Shown: positions 1-11,531, counted from the stretch's first letter. The stretch is 44,725 nucleotides of DNA from Mnemiopsis leidyi (GCA_000226015.1 JH152843.1:104168-148892), one strand, 5' to 3'. Notes: generated by a model not told the origin, from the letters alone. A program made the numbers and translations.

Positions 1-182
1 ATAAAACTGACGTGACACTGTTTCTAGTGACAGTAATAAAACTGACGTGACACTGTTTCTAGTAACAGTAATAAAACTGACGTGACACTGTTTCTAGTGA
101 CAGTAATAAAACTGACGTGACACTGTTTCTAGTAACAGTAATAAAACTGACGTGACACTGTTTCTAGTAACAGTAATAAAAC
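1..182. repeat. 35-bp minisatellite in a CXXC1 intron
   Basis: Five near-identical 35-bp units (starting at 1, 36, 71, 106 and 141) plus a short partial copy. They differ mainly at one position (tagtgac/tagtaac). On the minus strand the array lies in the intron after the last visible CXXC1 exon and begins within a few bases of its 5' splice site. It continues to the window edge, so its full length is unknown. Confidence 0.95.
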
Positions 183-186
183 TCAC

Positions 187-3100
187 AGTTTGCTGTTTCT
201 CCAGGTCGGCGATCTGTTCCTGGTCGATACGTTTCGCTGTTCCGTCTCTACTCATTTCTTCTTTCCTCTCGGGTAAAAACGTCCTGACGAAGTTAGAGTT
301 TATAGAGAACAATTTTTCTGGGTTAACATTATTTGTATCATGCAAACTACGACCAATGGTATTCGAGCACACTATCGCAGCATGAGGGAAAGTATTTGTC
401 GTTCACTCAAAAATCGCGTTCTACATTGCTATCGTAATTCCCCTAACTTTCTTCCCCCAAACCTACTCAATGACTTAGTACTTATAATCCCCGCCCCTAA
501 CTTACTTTTACCCCAAACCTACTCAATGACTTAGTACTTATAATCCCCGCCCCTAACTTACTTTTACCCCAACCTACTCAATGACTTAGTACTTATAATC
601 CCCGCCCCTAACTAACTTTTACCCCAACCTACTTGATCCTCTTGACAGCTAATTTTACTCCACATTCGTCACAACAATAGCGAGACCGGTGCCGAGCAGA
701 ATTGCAGCATCCTGGACCTAAACACTGTTTCTCCTCCTCCTCTGACGATTCTGAAACACAAGGATATATTTTGTCGAAAACCTCCATCGGAAAAGAACTG
801 TGCTATGTAAGTATAATGATGAGCTTCTTACATGAGCGCATCTCAACCTTGACCTTGCAGAATTCATACAACCCTTTTTTCTCTGATTTGTAGATGTATT
901 TGTGGATATAGCTAAATAAAGGAAAAGTAAGTTAAACTTAATTATATCAGAATGAACATTAACATAATGCTTGGTTCAGGTTATATCCCGAGTCCTGTCC
1001 TAAACACGCTGTCTAATACTATGTATATAGGTGAACATTTTCATTTGTTTTCTCTGGTTTGTTGTATTTTAGAAATGATCAAATCAAAATCCTATGCACG
1101 AAGTATGATACAATATTTCCACAAATATTTCGCAAGCTTTCCTCAATCATCAGCTTCATTCTACAATAGTTAATTTTATAAAAGTAATCTATCCAGGTCA
1201 CGTGCAGACTACAACATTCTCACACACTTCCGCCTTACTTCCGCCTTACTTCCGTCTTACTGACGCTTCTCTCTCCTGTCGTTTTCAAATTTTCTCTTGT
1301 AGACAATTTAAATCTATATAGATAATGTTACAGGCTCTGAAAAAATCTTTAGAAAATGTTTTGACGGTAGAACGACTTGCCACCTTAGAACATGATAATT
1401 CATTTTACATACTATGTGTCATTTCACAAACTCTGTGTCATTTTACATACTCTGTGTCATGTGTTATTTTACAAACTATGTGTCATTTTACAAACTCTGT
1501 GTCATTTTACAAACTGTGTGGAAAGAATGAGCTTGATTTCAATTCTGATGAGTTTGATTTCGAAACTACCATAATAATAACCAATAAAAATATACACGTT
1601 ATAGTTAAAGACGGTAAAGAGTAAAAATTTATACACTTTTAAATTGCCTTACCTTATCTTATGGCCCAAATTAATTTCCTTTACTTATTAAATAACTTTC
1701 CCCAATTCCATTGTTCTTTTTTATGTTGGGTTTTGCTTATCAATCATGAATCTTGCTTAGGTGGACTCACGATGTTTATTGGATATAAAAAGAACCTGAA
1801 TACCGCTAGTAAATATAACGATCTAAAGTTTTAATCCTTATTTGTACTTTGTAGACAACTTGTCTCATTTTATCTATCTCTTTTTTTGCTAATGTTCATT
1901 CTTATCATTATTGAATCAAGAGGATGTTATTTTCTTCGAGTTCTGATTAACAAATATAGTTATATAAACCCGAATCTAACAAAAATCAAATATTTCAGTT
2001 TGCATTTCCTTACCTTTATCATTCTGACTCCCGACCACGACGTTTTTAGTTCCAGTAAGTTTCTTAGGTCTACCCTTCTTCTTCAGCACTTTCTTTTTGC
2101 CCTGACTAGACGCAGGTTTTGAGGCTTTAACCGGCTCCTTCACCAAACCTTTAGTTGGTTTCTTTTCCACCACCACGTCATCCATACCCACGTCGACGTC
2201 CTCATTTTCCGAACTTGATATCACAGGCGCTTTCGGTTTTGACTGTTTTGACAGAGCACTGCAGGGGATGGCATTCTGATGCTCAAGATTTAACTCATAA
2301 GGCAACATATTCTTTAAATTGAAAAATTGGTTAATTCTTAACATGATTGTACAGTAAGAGATTACAACTTACTTTAAAAAATCATCAAAATCAGCATCTT
2401 CATCTTCAGATTCCTGCAAAATTAACTCGGATTATAGCAATGTTATCTGAATTATAATGAATTGAGAGAAGAGAGTAAGACCGGTTCGATATCGCCCAGA
2501 TATTTTCTACAGAGTACAGAATCGCATGAGAGTACAGAATCGCATTAACACGTAAAAAAATGTTAAAAACAGAAAACTCAGGTACCGAATGTTTAGGAGG
2601 TTTCGCTGGTGCTGGGGGTGTTGATTTGGATGGTTTTGGGGAGGGCATCAGTTTTGCGGGCTTCGAGGGCAGTGTCTCTTTCGAAGGCTTTGATGGTGAG
2701 GCGGTCTTAGAATGCTTTGTTGCTGGCGTTTGCTCATCAGTTTTTAACTTCTTTTCTTCGTCCCTTTTCGATTTCAACTCATCCGTTTTGGGCTTTACTT
2801 CATCCAATTTCTTCTCCTTCTTCTTGACTTCTAGTTCCTCTGTCTGCATAGGAGGCACAGTAGGTCGAATATCCTTCTCCTCCTTTACTCTAACTGTTTT
2901 GTTCTTCAATGATTCAGTTTCTTTGGGAAGTTTGAACCTTGATGACTCTTCGGGTTTTGTTTTAGAAGACCCGTCTTCCTGTAGTGGCTTACTTTTTAAT
3001 TCATCAGCAGGCTTAACCTTCAGTTCTTCCTTATCTTTGTACTTCGTTTTCAGTTCATCCTTACTAATCTTCTCATCCTTCTGCTTATTTCTAGAATCTT

Positions 3101-3906
3101 CTTTATCAAACTTATCTTCCTTGTATTTTGCTCTCAATTCTTCCTTATTAACTTTATCCTCATTATGTTTCATCCTCAGATCCTCCTTACTTCCCTTTTC
3201 CTCCTTATGCTTTTTGATCTTCTTCAGCTCATCTTTCATCATAGGATCGCGGGACTCAGACTTCTTCTTGAACGAAAGTTCAGGTTTAATCTTCTTCACG
3301 GGGACATCTTCGTCAGAACCACTGTCCAGCGGTTGTCTGCCCCGCTTCTCCTCCCTTTTCCGTTTTTCCTCGCGACGCTTTAACTTTTCTTTGTGTCTCT
3401 TTTCTCTATGTTTGTCGCGGTCTTTGTCCTTAATTTTTGTTTTGAAGACAGTTTTCAGGGACGGGTCTTTTTCTGAAAAAGATGTGTAGAATAATTTCAA
3501 TAGATTGTTTCATAAAAACCTACGGTAAAAGATTGCGACCGAACAACAAAAAGTCAAAATAATGAGTACCAAATGTAGTTAACGATAAAAGTACAAAAAA
3601 TGAATACTGAGTGATACAAGTAGAGAAAATAACAAACACTAAATAATGCAACACACCATTTCATACCTCTACAGAAGGGACAGAAGTATTTGTCCACATA
3701 TTTAGCTTACCTCTACAGAAGGGACAGAAGTATTTGTCCACATATTTAGCCTCGTCACTGTTGATACTGATACACGAGCCATGAAACCACTCCTCGCAAT
3801 TATCACATCCTATCATGAACTTGTTACCATAAGTTCCACGACACACACAGTACCTTTGTTCTTCCTCCTCCTCGCCCGCTTTTACTGTCTCCGAAATAAG
3901 CGACAT
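187..3906 (-). CDS. CXXC1: CFP1/CXXC1-like PHD protein of the SET1 complex (3' end off window)
   Basis: Six exons: 3906-3711, 3472-2586, 2413-2373, 2258-2014, 750-633 and 283-187; all junction phases agree, giving 528 codons before the left edge. Order: N-terminal PHD finger (C20, C22, C34, C37, H42, C45, C61, C64); the diagnostic CREKDP junction into a long Lys/Glu-rich region; acidic and basic patches; a CLGPGC zinc motif followed by YCCDECG; then KTFLPER, matching the start of the CFP1 SET1-interacting coiled coil. In the family, CFP1 targets the SET1 H3K4 methyltransferase to promoters, the PHD reading H3K4me3 and a CXXC finger reading unmethylated CpG. No CXXC finger is visible between PHD and CLGPGC. 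The ATG has a CACC context, with a pyrimidine-rich stretch ending in AG directly before it. Neighbour PPP1R7 is on the same strand 1.2 kb upstream. Confidence 0.88.
458..630. repeat. about 57-bp minisatellite in CXXC1 intron 5
   Basis: Three copies of a 55-58 bp unit containing cttataatccccgcccctaa. On the minus strand each unit starts with the gtaggtt that also forms the exon 5 donor at 632, so the array grows directly out of the 5' splice site. Confidence 0.85.
1408..1520. repeat. short AT-rich minisatellite in CXXC1 intron 4
   Basis: Irregular units of about 19-25 bp built on gtcattttacaaactctgt. They lie in the 1.26-kb intron between exons 4 and 5. The open frames here are by-products of the repeat. 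I searched this intron on the minus strand for a CXXC zinc-finger exon and saw none. Confidence 0.7.
3664..3750. repeat. 44-bp tandem duplication across the CXXC1 exon 1 donor
   Basis: 43 identical bases (3664-3706 and 3708-3750) repeated with a 44-bp period. Each copy carries the last codons of the PHD finger and a 5' splice site: AGAG|gtaagc with exon end 3711, and AGAG|gtatga with exon end 3667. Because 44 is not a multiple of three, reading through both copies shifts frame. Using 3711 joins in phase to exon 2. Confidence 0.95.
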
Positions 3907-3977
3907 GGTGCTTGGCAAGAGAGAAGTATTAGTGTCAAGTTATATAAATAAAAAAGATTAGTGTCATGATGCTTGAC

Positions 3978-4290
3978 AAGCTACTTCAAGAGTCTGGACA
4001 GCTACTTCAAGAGTCTGGACAGCTACTTCAAGAGTCTGGACAGCTACTTCAAGAGTCTGGACAGCTACTTCAAGAGTCTTGACAGCTACTTCAAGAGTCT
4101 TGACAGCTACTTCAAGAGTCTGGGCAGCTACTTCAAGAGTCTGGGCAGCTACTTCAAGAGTCTAGACAGCTACTTCAAGAGTAGGGACAGCTACTTCAAG
4201 AGTCTGGACAGCTACTTCAAGAGTCTGGACAGCTACTTCAAGAGTCTGGATAGCTACTTCAAGAGTCTAGACAGCTACTTCAAGAGTCGG
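3978..4290. repeat. 21-bp minisatellite upstream of CXXC1
   Basis: About 15 copies of a 21-bp unit (ctacttcaagagtctggacag) with a few substitutions. The unit is a multiple of three, so the plus strand holds a long SYFKSLD-repeat frame. I treat that as a by-product, because it has no exon or promoter signals and begins inside the array. Confidence 0.95.
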
Positions 4291-4439
4291 ACGCCTGTTA
4301 TGTTAAAGTCAACAAACTCGAGTCTATTATTATCATGTCACATGATGTGTCACCTACTCATAAACATTCAGCAAAATATGCGCGTCTTTTTCGTGTCGAA
4401 CGAAACGTACGTGACGCGCATCAAAAGACGCGCAACATA

Positions 4440-5100
4440 AATGCTAAAATGATGCAACGTATTGTAAAACCGCCGCCGCGCGTGACGTGAACACATCTTG
4501 GAAATTGTAACCGGCTAATGGCTACAAACAGACAACAAGCGGGCCCAGTCTGTAGGGGTAAGTGTTTACTAAATTGTAGGCAGTTTTAGGCACCCCTGAT
4601 AACCGAAGTAATGATGCAACAATAAGATCACATACAAATATGACATGAAAGACGGTAGATTTCACATTTATTAACATAAATACACGCCACATAACTCGGC
4701 ACTTACATTCATATGAGAACTGTTGATATACGTAGTTACTGTTACAACTTTACATAAACAATGTAACAAATTACTTACGTGTAATGTACGTACTAGAGTA
4801 AAACAGCAAAATGACAAATAATGTTATTACTTATTATTATAATAGTGCAAAAAGTTGAAACTGAATATAAAACGTTAAATTTAACAAGTGAAACTTTACA
4901 ACATGATATAACTTTTTATATAAATGCGGAAAATAGATTAACTTATCGCCATAGAAGATTGAGATGATATCTACTTTCTTGTGTAAGTGTAAAAGCTAGA
5001 AAATGTGCAAATGAATAAATACAGCAAACAAAAGAAGGCAGGACGACTGATACAGCAATTTTAATTTCATATAATATAGCTGTAAGATAAATAACATTCC
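4440..5100. other. intergenic, AT-rich
   Basis: No coding exon seen. This is the 5' side of CXXC1 and the 3' flank of PPP1R7. A 20-bp unit (tgtaagataaataacattcc) is directly repeated at about 5081-5120, just past the PPP1R7 stop, probably within its 3' UTR. Confidence 0.6.
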
Positions 5101-5126
5101 TGTAAGATAAATAACATTCCTGGAAA

Positions 5127-6029
5127 TCAAAGTCTCACGAACGTTGCATCGATCTGTTTAATGTGAGGTAAATACAGCTGTATTTTCTTTCGGTACATGT
5201 TATCTTCGTAGATAGGATTTTGTTCCAGATAGACAGTCTCCAACTCTTTCAACATTTCAACCTTTTTCAACTCCTCGAAAGATTTGATACTGTTGTTGTT
5301 CATCCACAGCTCTGTCAAGCCTGTCAAATGCGACAGATTGTCAAGCAGCTCAATTTTGTTATTGGACAAATCTACGGTGAGAAGTTCAGGGTTGTTTTCC
5401 AAGTTTTCTATTTGAGAAATACCGTTGTGACTGAGATAGAGTTCCTCGAGAGCGGTGTTCTGTTCAAGGTTCTCTATCCTTGTAATACGATTAGCCTGGA
5501 TGTCCAGACACCTCAACTGCACCAACTTCTCTACACCCTGAATGACTGTGATCTTGTTCTTACCCAGGAACAATTTCTCCAAGTTGACAAGTTTCTCCAA
5601 GTTTTCTATTTCGCGAATCTTGTTGGCACCAAGTTCCAAATATTTCAAGTTTACAAGGGTCGACAAGCCCTCTATTTTTGAGATTGAGTTTTGTGCAAAG
5701 TAGAGATGGGTCAGTGCTGTAAGCTTCTCTAGGGTTCCTATTCTTGAGATGATGTTGTAGCTGAGGTCAAGCTCAATCAATTTCGTCAAATGTCCAATAT
5801 TCTCAATCGTATGAATCTGATTATCATTAAAGTCCAACTCTTCTGCGTTTACGCAGTTTTCTAAATTCCTGATCTCTGTAATCTTGTTTCTCCTAAAAAC
5901 CAATCTCTCAACATTGACACATTTAGTGAGGTCGGGAACGTCAGTTAGCTTCTTGTGGATAACCTCAATAACAGTTGCGTCTGTGTCGATAACCACCTCT
6001 TCTACTTCTTCAGTGTTATCCTCCGTCAT
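5127..6029 (-). CDS. PPP1R7: Protein phosphatase 1 regulatory subunit 7 (SDS22), intronless
   Basis: A 300-residue protein in one uninterrupted exon. After an acidic N-terminus (residues 1-25) it is an array of about eleven 22-residue leucine-rich repeats of the SDS22 type (LxxLxxLxLxxNxIxxIExL). It ends in the LRR cap with PHIKQIDATFVRL, the family's hallmark C-terminus. SDS22 binds PP1 catalytic subunits and acts in their maturation and in mitotic or epithelial PP1 control. Length fits the LRR core of animal orthologues, with a shorter N-terminal tail. Only GA separates the ATG from an upstream AG. A donor-like gtgagt at about 6116 could pair with that AG as a 5' UTR intron. Confidence 0.95.
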   Translation of the reverse strand: MTEDNTEEVEEVVIDTDATVIEVIHKKLTDVPDLTKCVNVERLVFRRNKITEIRNLENCVNAEELDFNDNQIHTIENIGHLTKLIELDLSYNIISRIGTLEKLTALTHLYFAQNSISKIEGLSTLVNLKYLELGANKIREIENLEKLVNLEKLFLGKNKITVIQGVEKLVQLRCLDIQANRITRIENLEQNTALEELYLSHNGISQIENLENNPELLTVDLSNNKIELLDNLSHLTGLTELWMNNNSIKSFEELKKVEMLKELETVYLEQNPIYEDNMYRKKIQLYLPHIKQIDATFVRL

Positions 6030-6033
6030 TCCT

Positions 6034-6778
6034 GCCTATGTTTAGATAACAATAAGCTACTTTATCAGCTTCTATTGGTTAAAGATACAACAAATAAATA
6101 TAACTCAAATAACTCACCTCACTCAAGAAGCAAGACCAGCTTGATAAAACTTTTCTTACATAGCTGTTGAGATTTTTAATCAGTTTGATAAACAAAGCAA
6201 ATATGCGTCAACATTTATAAAGCGCGCTAGAGTCAAAAAAACTTCAAGTTGTTTAACTATTATAATCGATATTTGTATGTCTATATTTTCATGCTTGAGT
6301 TAAAAACCAGAAATAAATTGTTAAACTTGAAAGTAAATTCATATTGATACAGAAATGATATCAAAGTAAAACAAACAATTCACAAATAAACTTTGTACGG
6401 TGCAAATTTGTCCATGCACAGAAAGTAAAAAATTCTTAGGAAGAAGTTATCAAATCGTAAAGTAGCTTGTAAAAATTCGCACTATGTATCAGCGATAATA
6501 ATTCATCCTCTAATTCTTGTCATACTCCTGACCGATTATTTCTGGAACAAGTTTAAAATACTTAACGTTAAATAAGATGCCCCTTTCCTCTCATTATTCA
6601 TAGAAAAACAACAAGGAATATAACTAAATTCTATTCATAGAATATGATGTGTTTTAAATGGAAGAAACCTAAATTATTTAAAAAACTGGAGGTCTCCAAT
6701 TTTAACTGCTAGTTAATTCCCATGTCCATTAACCAAATATCATTTATATAACTCAGAACAACGACTCAAACTTCTTTT
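6034..6778. other. intergenic between USP30 stop and PPP1R7 start
   Basis: About 750 bp of AT-rich sequence with no coding exon visible. On the minus strand CTTGAGTGAG|gtgagt near 6117 and the AG at 6033-6032 could bound a PPP1R7 5' UTR intron. Confidence 0.5.
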
Positions 6779-8905
6779 TTAGGAAGAAAGTTGGTTAATA
6801 CGCTCATCAAAGTCAGGAGGACTTACCATAACAGGAGGACTGCTAGGCTCGCTAAGTATGCGGGGCGGCGTCAAGTTCTCCTGCGAGGCATTCTCAATAG
6901 ACAAGTTATCTGACAAATTGTCAACTGACACGTCTGAAAAGTTATCATCTTTATGAGAGAGCGGGTCCCCTTTAGAGGAAGGCAGGGACACAGGAGTAAC
7001 AACATCTCTACGTTTCACGCTCTCAGTCAGGATGTCTGGTAGGGAAACACGCTCGTAGAACAACAAATAGATCTGCTGTCGCTCCAGCTCGTCGCGCGTA
7101 GCCAACCTCACTACATCATCAGACGCGTAGAGCCAGATGTTAGCGTTCAACCTCCGGTAAGTCACATAATGTCCCGAGTTCGCTGTACCGTGGTGAACGA
7201 TAACCGATTTCAAGGTGTAGTTCAGCCCCTCCATCATGGGAGGGGACTTGTCCTTAACGTCGTACGTTCTGACCACTTCGTACCCGTCCACTGGTCTAGA
7301 CACTGCCGGTTCTTGTTCTATCACTTCGTTCTCGTTGCTGAACAACAATGCTTGGTATGCGAACAATGTCAGGTCCATTGAACCGACTGGGAACGAAACA
7401 TGCTGGTTGTTCTTCGTCATAGACCCGTTCTCGTACACCGTCCTGTTTATCTGAATACACAGACATTTGGGAGCCTTAGCTATCTTTACTTGTTTCTTGA
7501 AGTCACACACAGTAGTGAGACCTAGTCGCTCTGAACATGCCTCACATTCCACGTCGGACAGGATCTCCGGAGAGAAGTAGGTGTGCAGCATGTCGCGGAG
7601 AGTGTTAAACGAGAGGTTCATCAAACTGACATTCTGCTTGCGAGACAAGTGTAGTGTGATGTTATCAAAGGGTTCTATCCTCTTGGAGCTTTCTGTGTGA
7701 CATTCCGTACATTCCAGGGAGATAAGGAACTTTCCCTGAACTGGGGCAGTAAGTTTGAGGCTTGTGTCAGTGTGAAGGAGCGTGTGAGCCTCGCGCTCTA
7801 TTGACGTTATGAGGATCTGAAACGCTTCGTACGCGTCTTCCTGCGTAAAGAGCGTGTCCCAGCCATGTTCGGTCATTGCGCGATGTACCTGAGACGGAGG
7901 TCAGTTAAACTGTTGTTCAGATCGCGGGTAAGTGAAATATGGCGGGAAATGAGGTGTAACAAAGATATTACAGAATTTTGTGCTAAAATGTTGTTCCATA
8001 AATGGTCAGATGACACGGAACAATCTTCAGTTACTACATTACAAGGTTAGGTGTATGTATTCAATGTCAGAGAATGTTTGGCTAAAAAGTTCTCTTATCC
8101 AACAAATATCTAACCTTGGCCAGTGAAGTACTCTGACTACCATCGGTATGTAACTGTAAAGTATCCAACACTTCGTACAACGCCGATATCATCGGTGCAG
8201 ACTTCCTCAATTCTTCAGATATCTCAACTTCAGTACGCTCCACGTTCTCATCGTGCTCGTTGCGCTGCGCGTTGTCCTCTTGTTGCTGCGCGTGAAGGAT
8301 GTCCTGTATCCAGGCGTAGAAGCTGTCGACAGAGGAGAGTGCTTGTGTGACACAGTTTAGAAAACATGTGTTACCAAGGTTTTCGAGAGACGGTCTAAGT
8401 CTTCCTGTTTGGGCGAATGTTTGTTTAATGATCACATGTTTTAGGAGATATGACGTCACAGAATGTTGAAATAGACTATATTTGAAGTTCTGTGAACCCA
8501 AAAATATCAAGTCAAAATAACGAAATGTAGACAAAAGAGGATCGAGTTTTGTAAAGCATTCAATGAAACTTGATACACTAATTAATGCAATTATTAATGT
8601 GATATTGGCAATTAAAATAAGACACTGCAATCTTCAGAAGGACCAATTTGCAATCATTAAATGTGAGTCAACTACTGTATACTACCTAATTCTTTTTAGA
8701 TACAAGAGAGTAGAGACTCGACTAAGAAGTACTTGAGTTAACTTGACTATTCTCTTAACAGAAAACAAGAAGTAAGAACTCAGAATTACTGACCTTTTTT
8801 CCAAGTTTTACCGTCGCCTCCCCACAACACATAGGCTGATATAGCAGCTACAGCACCTGTTATAATCACACTGGAAATATGTTGTTTTACAAGATCCTGC
8901 AACAT
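6779..8905 (-). CDS. USP30: Mitochondrial deubiquitinase USP30
   Basis: Three exons with agreeing phases: 8905-8794, 8404-8115 and 7888-6779; 503 residues (human 517). Exon 1 encodes a short N-terminus with one hydrophobic segment (about residues 10-29, ending YVLWGG) followed by Lys, the expected outer-mitochondrial-membrane anchor. The USP catalytic core follows: Cys box LGNTCFLNC (C51); zinc-knuckle pairs C194/C197 and C249/C252; His box NSGHYVTYRR (H374); and WLYASDD with Ser390 where most USPs have Asp or Asn, matching the Cys-His-Ser triad known for USP30. YLLFYERV ends the core, followed by a Ser/Pro-rich tail of about 75 residues. USP30 removes ubiquitin from outer-membrane proteins and opposes Parkin-driven mitophagy. 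The pyrimidine-rich acceptor-like AG at 8949-8948 lies 42 nt before the ATG. Confidence 0.92.
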
Positions 8906-9379
8906 TCTAAACTGTAGTTCTGGAATGTTCTGGAATGTCAAGACATCCTACATGTGAGAGAAAAGTGAAGTAGGAATAAGTTTCGCCGGATAAGATTTAA
9001 TAGTAATCGTGGGAAATGTCTGTAATTATGATACGAATTATTATGAATTTCGTTACAATTTCAACGAGTGATGACTAATTGACTGAAGAAATTTGATGAT
9101 CATTTTGAGAATCACGCATTACTTCTTCTTTTATTTGTAAACGTCAAAATTAGACAGCGATATCATTTTTTGGTGAGCAGTATATTGTCACCCTGTCACA
9201 GGCGCATACAACGTGATCAATTAAACTTTTACTCAATGAGTACTACATTTGACAAAAGTATAAAACACCTACTTCGATAAAATCAAAATAAATTAAAGAA
9301 ATAAAAACGGACCCAAATCCAAGGAAAAATTAAAAGTAGAACACACAAAACTCCTCGTAAAAAAGAACAAAACTCCTCA

Positions 9380-9933
9380 CTATTTCCACTCATCCTCGTT
9401 AACGTCATAGTCCAACATAGCATTCTCCAGATAGTGCCACCTCCCCAACACCCCCACATCCACCACCCTGTCCAGGTACTCCAGCCACCTCGGCGCCAGG
9501 AACGTCTTGCTGAACTCGCGCAGCTCGCTGTTCTCGTGCGCGCTGTACACTACTGAGAAGAGGAGGAAGGAGCGGTACGCGAGACGACCCTCACGGTCCA
9601 ACATCCGGACTGAATCTACAAAGTTGTCTGACGTCTTGTTCCGTACTCTCCAGCTGTTTATTAGATGGGAGTAAGGTATTTATATGCCGGTAGTTCTTTA
9701 GGGACTTGTTTAATAAACATTAAAGCACACACGTGACTTCAGACTAACTTTAAAAATTAAACTGATAACAAAGATAACAAGGATAAGACGAGAAACCTGA
9801 GCATGAGAAGCTTGTGATGACTGGCGAGGGAGACGTCTCGGTAGTGGTCAAGGGTCGGGTTATTGTACCAGAAATAGGACACTGTCCCAAATAAAGAGAG
9901 ATATATACTCGACTTTATAGGCTTCTTTGCCAT
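9380..9933 (-). CDS. TIMM29: TIM22-complex subunit TIMM29, short form
   Basis: Two exons, 9933-9797 and 9653-9380, joined in phase 2 (codon AG|C), encode 136 residues. A basic start (MAKKPIKSS) precedes one hydrophobic segment (about residues 8-24). The second exon carries the TIMM29 core: LxYRSFLLFSVVYS, FLAPRWLEYLDRVVDVG, VLGRWHYLENAM and DYDVNEDEW, aligning piece by piece with human TIMM29 as I remember it. TIMM29 is a metazoan subunit of the TIM22 carrier translocase in the mitochondrial inner membrane and helps link it to the TOM complex. The protein stops right after the DxNxDE(W/F) motif, so the C-terminal extension of the 260-residue human protein is absent. Its ATG is 8 nt after an acceptor-like ctccag. 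USP30 follows 475 bp downstream on the same strand. Confidence 0.82.
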
Positions 9934-9939
9934 CTTCTT

Positions 9940-10580
9940 TCCTGGAGAATTGCATGTATGAGCAACGCCTTATAGCTTAAAGAATTGTATGCTGCAGTAA
10001 TGGGGAAAGAGCTTGAAAACAAATATAGCGCAAATGCTCTTAGTTTTTCAATATTTTGCTTGACTTTCAAAATTTGGCATTTGTTTACACAAAAAATTTA
10101 ACCGGTTGTACAACAAATGTAACCGGTTGTACAACAAATAGAACCTGTTTCTAAGAAGACGTCCCGATAATCTTTAGCAGCCATTACAAGAGGGTTGTAA
10201 AACCAGAGAATCATTCTTTTTAACCTGCCAGATTTCTTTTGTCCTGATGTGTTAAGATATTGTTATATTTTACTTGGTCATATTTCACTATCTCAGTGTC
10301 TTTTATTTCACCTTCAAAACAGATTATATTTCTAAATTTATAGAAAATTTTGACAATGATTTACCGCAGCTACAAAGACATTTTTAGGGCTGATTTATAA
10401 TTTACTGTTTCAACTTTCAACCATGTTGTCTCTCTACTACTCGTTACGTCAACTCAGAACAAAAAGAATATATAAAGAAGAAGTACATTACTTTGCGGAG
10501 TAAATCACTTCTACCCAAACAAATACATATCAACTGTTTCCTTATCTCACCAACACATTAAAAGGTTTGGTGTGCACTCA
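9940..10580. other. intergenic, no gene seen
   Basis: AT-rich spacer upstream of TIMM29. Only a short repeated word (aaccggttgtacaacaaat, twice near 10095-10139) stands out. Confidence 0.5.
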
Positions 10581-10587
10581 CATACTT

Positions 10588-11114
10588 ACAACATATCTAC
10601 AACATAACTACATCATATCTACAACATATCTACAACATATCTACAGCATATCTACAACATATCTACAACATATCTACAACATAACTACAACATAACTACA
10701 ACATAACTACACATATCTACAACATATCAGTATCTACAACATATCTACAACAGTATCTACAACATATCTACNNNNNNNNNNACATCTACAACATATCTAC
10801 AACATATCTACAACATATCTACAACATAACTACAACATATCTACAACATAACTACAACATATCTACAACATATCTACAACATATCTACAACATATCTACA
10901 ACATATCTACAACACATCTACAACATATCTACAACATATCTACAACATAACATATCTACAACATATCTACAACATAACTACAACATATCTACAACATATC
11001 TACAACATATCTACAACATATCTACAACATATCTACAACATATCTACAACATATCTACAACATATCTACAACATATCTACAACATATCTACAACATATCT
11101 ACAACATATCTACA
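10588..11114. repeat. 11-bp minisatellite with an assembly gap
   Basis: Dozens of copies of an 11-bp unit (acatatctaca) with occasional variants (ataactaca, cagtatc). Ten Ns at 10772-10781 interrupt it, so the array length in the genome is unknown and probably collapsed here. Confidence 0.97.
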
Positions 11115-11531
11115 CAATACTAAATAATAACCTGAATTAGTGGCGGTAGAGCGGCAAGGAAACGAGCTTCTCAAGAAAGATGCTAGTTTGTTACTCCTCC
11201 ACATTTTGACTATAAAGCTATTATAACTTCTCTGAGGTATGAAGAAATATTGCTTCTGTTTTTACTTCTGTTTCTGCGTCTGTTTCACATTGAACCTTTG
11301 GGTTTGTTACTTTGAGATGCACAGCCAAGTTAAGAAAGGTGCAGTTTTTCTGATGCGAGTGGCGGGTAAGGCTTATAATAAGACTAAAATATAACTGTTA
11401 GATTAAGGTCATTGTGAAATAACACTGCCAAAATCCTATAAAACATGTAACTTTTTTAATCTTAAATTTTAGAAGTTCAAGAAAATGTGGTTGGGAAATT
11501 AATGATGGCGGCACAGTGCGAGTGTTTAAAT

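Noticed and set aside
2560-3489. 309-codon plus-strand Ser/Phe-rich ORF
   Set aside because: Antisense shadow of the Lys/Glu-rich CXXC1 exon 2, which has matching splice sites and family signatures.
2406-3500. A single 364-codon protein starting MKLFYTSF
   Set aside because: The start lies in intron 1 and the end in intron 2; only 3472-2586 is exonic by splice sites and CFP1 similarity.
3973-4440. 155-codon plus-strand frame of SYFKSLD repeats
   Set aside because: It lies in a 21-bp minisatellite whose unit length keeps any frame open; no splice or promoter context.
8082-8630. USP30 start within the 182-codon frame at 8630
   Set aside because: An upstream exon (8905-8794) joins in phase to 8404 and encodes the expected membrane anchor.
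10588-11114. CRISPR-like or satellite-array interpretation of the 11-bp repeat
   Set aside because: Head-to-tail units without spacers in a eukaryotic intergenic region; a plain minisatellite.
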